From contig JAFSSN010000091.1 of assembly GCA_017450985.1 (NCBI GenBank), positions 1 to 35,836 of the forward strand: a stretch of 35,836 nucleotides of DNA, given 5' to 3'. A program made the position numbers and the translations under genes. The notes beneath the pieces were generated by a model. It was not told the DNA's origin and searched no databases. It worked only from the letters and a program-made list of their open reading frames with translations. Origin of the DNA: Bacteroidaceae bacterium (GTDB lineage: Bacteria; Bacteroidota; Bacteroidia; Bacteroidales; Bacteroidaceae). Shown here one piece after another: positions 30,870 to 35,836 of this stretch. Position 1 is the first letter of the stretch; every line of letters starts with the position of its first letter.

Positions 30870-32452
30870 TTCGACTGCTATACATAGACTTGTTTTGCGG
30901 TGCTGGCGGCACAAGCACAGGCGTAGAAAGGGCTACCCTGAAAGGCAGAAAGTGCGCCAAGGTTATTGCATGTGTGAACCATGACAAGAACGCCATCCTC
31001 TCGCACCAGGCCAACCATCCGCACACGCTCCACTTCACCGAGGATATCCGCACACTGGAACTGTCGCCGATGGTGGAGCACCTGCGGAAGATGAAGGCGA
31101 GATACCCAAAGGCTCGTGTGGTACTATGGGCCTCGCTGGAGTGTACGAACTTCTCAAAGGCCAAGGGTGGTCAGCCCCGCGATGCCGACAGCCGCACACT
31201 GGCCGAGCACCTGTTCCGCTACATTGCGACACTTGACCCCGACTACATCCAGATTGAGAATGTGGAGGAGTTCATGTGTTGGGGTGCGCTCAACGAGAAC
31301 GGCAAGCCGGTGAGCCGCGACAGAGGCAGCGACTACCTGCGGTGGGTGAGTAAGGTGCAGGAATACGGTTACGACTTCAACTGGCGCATCCTGAACGCTG
31401 CCGACTTCGGTGCATACACCTCGCGCAAGCGCTACTTCGGGCAGTTTGCCCGCCGTGGGCTGCCCATTGCCTTCCCCGAACAAACCTTCGCCAAGAACGG
31501 CGACGAGGGCGGCATGTTCAAGATGTACCACAAGTGGCGTGCCGTGCGCGACGTGCTCGACCTCGGCGACGACGGCGAGAGCATCTTCACCCGCAAGAAG
31601 CCACTCTGCGAGAAAACGCTGGAGCGCATATATGCCGGGTTGGTTAAGTTTGTGGCGGGAGGCAAGGAGGGTTTTTTAGTGCGCTACAACACCGTAAGAC
31701 CACAGGATACCGTGAAATCGCTGGACGAGCCTTGCGGAGTGTTGACTTGCGATAACCGCTTTGCCAAGACCAAGGTGCAGTTTATTTCAAAGCAATACGG
31801 CGGTCATCCGATGTCGAAGAATAAGAGTATCGACGAACCTGCAGACACAATTACAACAATTCCACATGAGGCTTTCCTAACTGCCTTTTTTGGCAATGGT
31901 TTTAACTCATCCATAGAGGGTCCTGCGCCAACTCTTAAATGTAAGGAGCACCTCGGACTGGTGACAAGTAAGTTTCTTGCCAATGAATACAGCGGCGGCG
32001 GTCAGCTCTCCAGCATTGAACAACCAAATCCCGCCGTGCTCACTACGCCCAAGCAGAAGATTGTGTCGGCACAATACCTGATGAACCCTTATTCGTTCAA
32101 GAGCGACGGCGGCAGCATCGACAGGCCTTGCTTCACGCTCATTGCCCGAATGGATAAGATGCCGCCCTACCTCATTACCACCAAGGAAGGCGCGGTGGGC
32201 ATCGCCATCTACGAAAGCGACAGCCCCTGGACGCGAAAGGTGAAGGAGTTTATGGCCGCGTACGGAATCATCGACGTAAAGATGAGAATGCTCAACATCG
32301 GCGAACTCAAGCGTATAATGGGTTTTCCTGCGGACTACACGCTTATAGGCACCCAGGCAGAGCAAAAGAAGTTTATTGGGAACGCCGTCGAGGTCAATAT
32401 GAGCCGTGTGCTATGCGAAGCACTTGCGAAAAAACTTTCAAAAACAGCGTGA
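30866..32452 (+). CDS. DNA (cytosine-5) methyltransferase with repeated target-recognition units
   Basis: A 528-residue C5-methyltransferase. Motif I DLFCGAGGTS (8-17) binds SAM. Motif IV holds the catalytic cysteine at 93 but as SLECTNFS in place of the usual PCQ. ENV (131-133), SRKRYF, and C-terminal GNAVEVNM (motif X) are present. The target-recognition region (about 275-440) contains about five repeats of roughly 30-36 residues, each with a core like SIDEPxxTLT. Phage multi-specific methylases carry several recognition units, so this enzyme may modify more than one site. No matching restriction enzyme lies nearby, so protection of phage DNA from host restriction is likely. The start at 30866 gives the canonical N-terminus. 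Confidence 0.9.
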   Translation: MIRLLYIDLFCGAGGTSTGVERATLKGRKCAKVIACVNHDKNAILSHQANHPHTLHFTEDIRTLELSPMVEHLRKMKARYPKARVVLWASLECTNFSKAKGGQPRDADSRTLAEHLFRYIATLDPDYIQIENVEEFMCWGALNENGKPVSRDRGSDYLRWVSKVQEYGYDFNWRILNAADFGAYTSRKRYFGQFARRGLPIAFPEQTFAKNGDEGGMFKMYHKWRAVRDVLDLGDDGESIFTRKKPLCEKTLERIYAGLVKFVAGGKEGFLVRYNTVRPQDTVKSLDEPCGVLTCDNRFAKTKVQFISKQYGGHPMSKNKSIDEPADTITTIPHEAFLTAFFGNGFNSSIEGPAPTLKCKEHLGLVTSKFLANEYSGGGQLSSIEQPNPAVLTTPKQKIVSAQYLMNPYSFKSDGGSIDRPCFTLIARMDKMPPYLITTKEGAVGIAIYESDSPWTRKVKEFMAAYGIIDVKMRMLNIGELKRIMGFPADYTLIGTQAEQKKFIGNAVEVNMSRVLCEALAKKLSKTA

Positions 32453-32453
32453 C

Positions 32454-33197
32454 ATGATACAACATTTCAACTATCCTAACGTAAAGAGCATCGTTGTATG
32501 CGGAGACATACACGGAGAGTTCGAGTCGCTTGTATTTGACGTATGTGTCAGACGCGAGATGCGCGACACGCTTGTCATTGTGGCGGGCGACTGCGGATTC
32601 GGGTTCAGATACATCGGCTACTACAACCAGTTGTATTTGCATTGGCTGAGAAAGCGGCTTGAAGCCGCCAATGTCTATATGGTATTTGTACGCGGTAACC
32701 ACGACAATCCCGCATGGTTCAACAGCGAGAAAATCTCATGGATGCGTTTCTTTGCAGTTCCCGACTACTCCGTTGTTTCCGCATGTGGGCATCAAGTCCT
32801 TTGTGTTGGCGGGGCTGTGTCAATTGACCGTGGCAGTCGCACAGAGAGCAAGGATTGGTGGATGAATGAAGGCCCTTCGCTGCGACCTGACCTCATGGCG
32901 GACATTGCCAAGCGTGGATTCCGTATTGATTCGGTGGTGACACATGTTGCCCCATCGTTCTGCGAGAATGTCACGCCGCCACAGTTTGTGCAGGCATATA
33001 TTGAAAGCGACCCGACACTCCTTTCCGACATGCGGCATGAGCGTGACGTAATGGACGGATTGCTGGCAAACCTGCATCACGACGGTCATCCGCTCCGGCA
33101 TTGGTATTACGGGCATTATCATCACTCATGGAACGCGAAGATTGATGGCGTTGACTTTACGATGTTGGACATCATGGAACTGAAAGAAGTTAGATAA
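32454..33197 (+). CDS. Calcineurin-like metallophosphoesterase
   Basis: A 247-residue enzyme. I chose the ATG at 32454, one base after the methylase stop. The dimetal motifs are in order: GDIHG (17-21), GDCGFG (45-50), GNHDN (81-85), THVAP near 160, and YGHYHHS near the C-terminus. It should hydrolyse phosphomono- or diesters; the substrate is unknown. The setting among nucleotide and NAD genes suggests a nucleotide or RNA substrate. Confidence 0.88.
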   Translation: MIQHFNYPNVKSIVVCGDIHGEFESLVFDVCVRREMRDTLVIVAGDCGFGFRYIGYYNQLYLHWLRKRLEAANVYMVFVRGNHDNPAWFNSEKISWMRFFAVPDYSVVSACGHQVLCVGGAVSIDRGSRTESKDWWMNEGPSLRPDLMADIAKRGFRIDSVVTHVAPSFCENVTPPQFVQAYIESDPTLLSDMRHERDVMDGLLANLHHDGHPLRHWYYGHYHHSWNAKIDGVDFTMLDIMELKEVR

Positions 33198-33224
33198 CAG
33201 GCATAAACATAAAATCAAACAAAA

Positions 33225-34784
33225 ATGACAAACAAAGAGACAATCCTATTGACAGATGGCTACAAGCTGGGCCATCACAGACAGTACCCGGAAGGGACGG
33301 AAATGGTGTACTCAAACTGGACGCCGCGTAGCAACAAATACTTCCACGAGGCAGAGGATGGTGCCGTAGTGTTCGGACTTCAGTACCTGATTAAGGAGTA
33401 CCTTATCAAGCAGTTTAACGAGAACTTCTTCGGCCTTCCCCGTGAGCAGGCCATCCGCGAGTTCCACGACCGCGTGGACAGCTTCGTTGGTATCGAGAAC
33501 GTGGGTATCAAGCACATCGAGGCATTGTACGACCTTGGCTATTTGCCAATTGAAATAAAGGCATTGCCAGAAGGTGCGGTTTGTCCTATCCGCGTGCCTT
33601 GGATGACCATCAAGAACACGTTGCCAGAGTTCTACTGGATAACGAACTACTTGGAAACGCTTATCAGTTGCATCTTGTGGATGCCGAGCACCAGTGCTAC
33701 AAGGTCACGTCTCTATAAGAAAGAGCTGATGCGCCATGCCCGCCACACCATGTTCCCAGCCGACGTGTTGCTGGATTTCTCCTGTCACGATTTCTCTATG
33801 CGTGGCATGGGAGGCTTGGAAGCTGCTATTATCTCAGGCATGGCACACCTGACTTCGTTCTGCGGCAGCGAGACAATCCCCGCTATCCGTGCATTGGAGG
33901 AATACTACAATGCTGATGCAAAGACGGAGCTGGTGGCCGCTACAGTTCCTGCTACTGAACATTCTGTGATGTGTGCGGGTGGCAAGGCGGACGAGATACA
34001 GACATTCCGCAGGCTGATTAACGATGTGTATCCTACGGGAATTGTTAGTATCGTCAGTGATACATGGGATTTCTGGCAGGTGATAGAGGACTTCCTTCCT
34101 CGACTGAAGGAGGACATTATGAAGCGCGACGGGCGCGTAGTCATACGTCCAGACAGCGGCGACCCTGTGGACATCATTTGCGGACTTCGCACCAACCCGC
34201 ACTACAACACCAAGATTCAGGACGGCAAGTATTATCTCTGCTGTGATCCGTTTGACGATGATACCCGATATGCGGAAATCAGCAAGGGCCAATACTATGG
34301 AGCCTACTGGATGCTTGGCGAAACATTCGGCTGGAAAACCACCGAGGCAGGCTACAAGTACCCCGACACTCACATTGGTTTGCTCTACGGAGATAGCATC
34401 ACCCTGGAGCGCCAGAAACATATCTACAGCCGTTTGGAGAGTGTCAAGTGTGCTGCTTGTAACCTCGTGCTTGGCGTAGGCAGCTTCTCCTTTCAGTATG
34501 CCAGCCGCGACAGCCTGGGCTATACTGTCAAGGCCACTGCCTGCATCGTGAATGGTGAATACCGTCCCATCTTCAAGCAACCCAAGACTGATGACGGCAC
34601 GAAGAACTCACTCAAGGGGCTTATTGCCGTCTATAAGGACGAGAACGGAAAGTATTACGCCAAGGATGAAGTTTCGTTTGACGAAGAGAAGCAGGGCGAA
34701 CTAAAGACTGTTTTCTGCGACGGCAAGCTGCTCGTGGATTGGACGCTTGGAGAAATCCGTAACCGTATCAGCTGTGGACTATGA
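33225..34784 (+). CDS. nadV: Nicotinamide phosphoribosyltransferase-like protein (NadV/NAMPT or Namat type)
   Basis: A 519-residue protein of the NAMPT family, normal in length (human 491). D11 of LLTDGYK, R193 in SMRG, H246 in ATEHS (the catalytic His) and the RPDSGD motif at 308-313 match known active-site positions. The position of human Asp219, which confers nicotinamide preference, holds Glu216 (GSET). NAMPT joins nicotinamide and PRPP to make NMN. Phage relatives called Namat instead use ADP-ribose pyrophosphate and rebuild NAD directly. It overlaps the HAD gene by 4 bases and precedes a PRPP-synthetase-like gene, so the cassette likely restores NAD during infection. Which substrate it uses cannot be told by eye. 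Confidence 0.88.
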   Translation: MTNKETILLTDGYKLGHHRQYPEGTEMVYSNWTPRSNKYFHEAEDGAVVFGLQYLIKEYLIKQFNENFFGLPREQAIREFHDRVDSFVGIENVGIKHIEALYDLGYLPIEIKALPEGAVCPIRVPWMTIKNTLPEFYWITNYLETLISCILWMPSTSATRSRLYKKELMRHARHTMFPADVLLDFSCHDFSMRGMGGLEAAIISGMAHLTSFCGSETIPAIRALEEYYNADAKTELVAATVPATEHSVMCAGGKADEIQTFRRLINDVYPTGIVSIVSDTWDFWQVIEDFLPRLKEDIMKRDGRVVIRPDSGDPVDIICGLRTNPHYNTKIQDGKYYLCCDPFDDDTRYAEISKGQYYGAYWMLGETFGWKTTEAGYKYPDTHIGLLYGDSITLERQKHIYSRLESVKCAACNLVLGVGSFSFQYASRDSLGYTVKATACIVNGEYRPIFKQPKTDDGTKNSLKGLIAVYKDENGKYYAKDEVSFDEEKQGELKTVFCDGKLLVDWTLGEIRNRISCGL

Positions 34785-35194
34785 ACCACCCTTTCAACGA
34801 TAAAGGCGCAGCCGAAAGGCTCTTGCAGGAATATCGCAAGTACAAAACCCTGATTGTGGGCTTTGACTTCGACAACACCATCTTCGACTATCACCAGAAC
34901 GGCGGCGACTATTCGGAGGTGGTGGAACTCCTGAGAGAATGCCGCCGGCTTCGCTTTAACCTGTGTCTCTTCACCATAGAGGACCGCATAGACTGGAAGT
35001 ATAAGGTATGCTGCCAGCTTGGTATAAAGCCCGACTATGTGAACGAGAGTCCAGTCATCTTTGAGAATGGTGGGAAAAAGCCCTACTTTAACATCTTCCT
35101 TGATGACCGCGCAGGTCTTGAAAGTGCTTATAAAACCCTTAAACAAGTAGTTGATTATGCAAATACTGAATCTTACGAATCAAAGCAGGAGTGA
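34781..35194 (+). CDS. HAD-superfamily phosphatase-like protein
   Basis: A 137-residue small HAD protein. Motif I is FDFDNT with nucleophile D29 and D31; motif II is the Thr of LFT near 65; motif IV is FLDDRAG with D108 and D109. No cap domain of any size. It is coupled to the phosphoribosyltransferase (ATGA at 34781) and overlaps the next gene by 38 bases, so it belongs to the NAD cassette. It may dephosphorylate a nucleotide or sugar phosphate; the substrate is unknown. Confidence 0.8.
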   Translation: MNHPFNDKGAAERLLQEYRKYKTLIVGFDFDNTIFDYHQNGGDYSEVVELLRECRRLRFNLCLFTIEDRIDWKYKVCCQLGIKPDYVNESPVIFENGGKKPYFNIFLDDRAGLESAYKTLKQVVDYANTESYESKQE

Positions 35195-35836
35195 TGTCCC
35201 CTGGGAGAAAATCTGTTTTCCCGACGGTGAGGTGCAGATACGCCTTGGTGAGTTTAGCCGCAAGGAAACAATAAGTGTGCGCTGCCGTATCACCAGCGCA
35301 GAAGACCTATTCATCCTTATGCAGGTGGCCGACATATTAAACCGCCATGAGGTTATGTGGAGCCTGCAAATCTATTATCTCATGTCGATGCGCATGGACC
35401 GCGTGATAGACTTCAACACCCCCTTTACACTGAAAGTTGTTGGCGGAGTTATCAGAAGTCTTGGAGCGGTGAGCGTCAGTGTCTGCGAACCCCATTCTAA
35501 TAGAACCGCGAAAGAGGTTGGCAGTCGTGTTATGGATGCTATTCAGGCACACGCCCACTTCTCGAAGGACTTTTTCAATGACAAAATCCAGCTTTGCTTT
35601 CCGGACGAAGGCGCAAATCTTCGATACAGATGCAAATTCTATCTCGATGTCTCCAAAACACCAGTTCTTATCGGCGAAAAGAAACGCAACATTGAGACTG
35701 GCAAGATTGAGAAGATTTACATCAAGAATCCCGAAGACTACAAAGGACTGCCCGTGATGGTGGTGGACGACCTCTGCGACGCTGGCGGAACCTTCCTTGG
35801 CATCGCGAAGTCCATCCGCGAGATAGACAAGGATGC
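35157..35836 (+). CDS. prs: Ribose-phosphate pyrophosphokinase-like protein (Prs or Adps type), 3' end outside window
   Basis: It starts at an ATG 38 bases before the end of the HAD gene, in another frame, and runs off the window after 226 codons. FPDGEVQIRL near 21-30 and the PRPP-binding loop VVDDLCDAGGT near 202-212 are Prs signatures; a flexible catalytic loop is suggested by EKKRNIETGKIE. Prs makes PRPP from ribose-5-phosphate and ATP. A phage variant (Adps) instead pyrophosphorylates ADP-ribose as the first step of NAD rebuilding. Pairing with the NAMPT-like gene supports either NAD salvage or that pathway. Confidence 0.85.
   Translation, partial: MQILNLTNQSRSDVPWEKICFPDGEVQIRLGEFSRKETISVRCRITSAEDLFILMQVADILNRHEVMWSLQIYYLMSMRMDRVIDFNTPFTLKVVGGVIRSLGAVSVSVCEPHSNRTAKEVGSRVMDAIQAHAHFSKDFFNDKIQLCFPDEGANLRYRCKFYLDVSKTPVLIGEKKRNIETGKIEKIYIKNPEDYKGLPVMVVDDLCDAGGTFLGIAKSIREIDKD

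Noticed and set aside
1..35836. CRISPR array or insertion sequence
   Set aside because: I saw no regularly spaced direct repeats and no transposase-like gene or terminal inverted repeats.

Overview
The window looks like part of a large, lytic-style phage (or phage-like element) of a Bacteroidales host such as Bacteroides or Prevotella. Reasons: about 50 tightly packed, almost all co-directional genes, many of them very small; few Shine-Dalgarno sequences; promoter -7 elements of the Bacteroidetes type (TAnnTTTG) at 13057 and 16409; tRNA genes; and phage-style replication and NAD-salvage genes. No structural, terminase, conjugation or integrase gene is present, so an integrative or plasmid element is not excluded: the ArdC-like protein and the giant methylase-helicase are also common on conjugative elements. 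The standard genetic code is used, since TAA, TAG and TGA all end genes.

Layout. (1) 1-7652: small hypotheticals, a protein with two tandem MutS domain I-like modules, an ArdC-like ssDNA-binding/metallopeptidase protein and a full-length NAD-dependent DNA ligase. (2) 7645-12537: a 1630-residue N6-adenine methylase/SNF2 helicase fusion. (3) 12580-15489: a run of short unknown genes ending at a strong terminator (15523-15557). (4) 15534-16416: the only minus-strand gene, a regulator with two helix-turn-helix domains, facing a divergent promoter whose -7 box overlaps an inverted repeat. (5) 16501-21408: a coiled-coil protein, a zinc-finger/TOPRIM/SF3 primase-helicase and another coiled-coil protein. 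(6) 21409-22310: an RNA region with one ordinary tRNA-Arg(ACG), tRNA pieces in 3'-half-then-5'-half order, and a hairpin-rich noncoding stretch. (7) 22311-30467: small membrane proteins, an SPFH/band 7 protein, a radical SAM enzyme, a DGR-type variable-domain protein, cysteine-rich proteins and a folded noncoding element (28766-28951). (8) 30474-35836: a DNA cytosine methyltransferase with repeated target-recognition units, a metallophosphoesterase, and a nicotinamide phosphoribosyltransferase / HAD / PRPP-synthetase-like cassette that runs off the end.

How it may work together: regions 1-5 look like DNA replication, repair and protection from host restriction. Region 8 adds base modification and the ability to rebuild NAD, which would feed the NAD-dependent ligase and could counter NAD-depleting host defences.

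The most unusual observation is at 21533-21620. The 3' half of a tRNA is followed directly by its own 5' half. Acceptor stem (7/7), anticodon stem (5/5) and D stem (4/4) pair perfectly only if the two halves are joined in the order opposite to that in the DNA, as in a circularly permuted tRNA gene. The next tRNA pieces (21621-21720) may follow the same plan. Function assignments below come from motifs read by eye; no database search was done.
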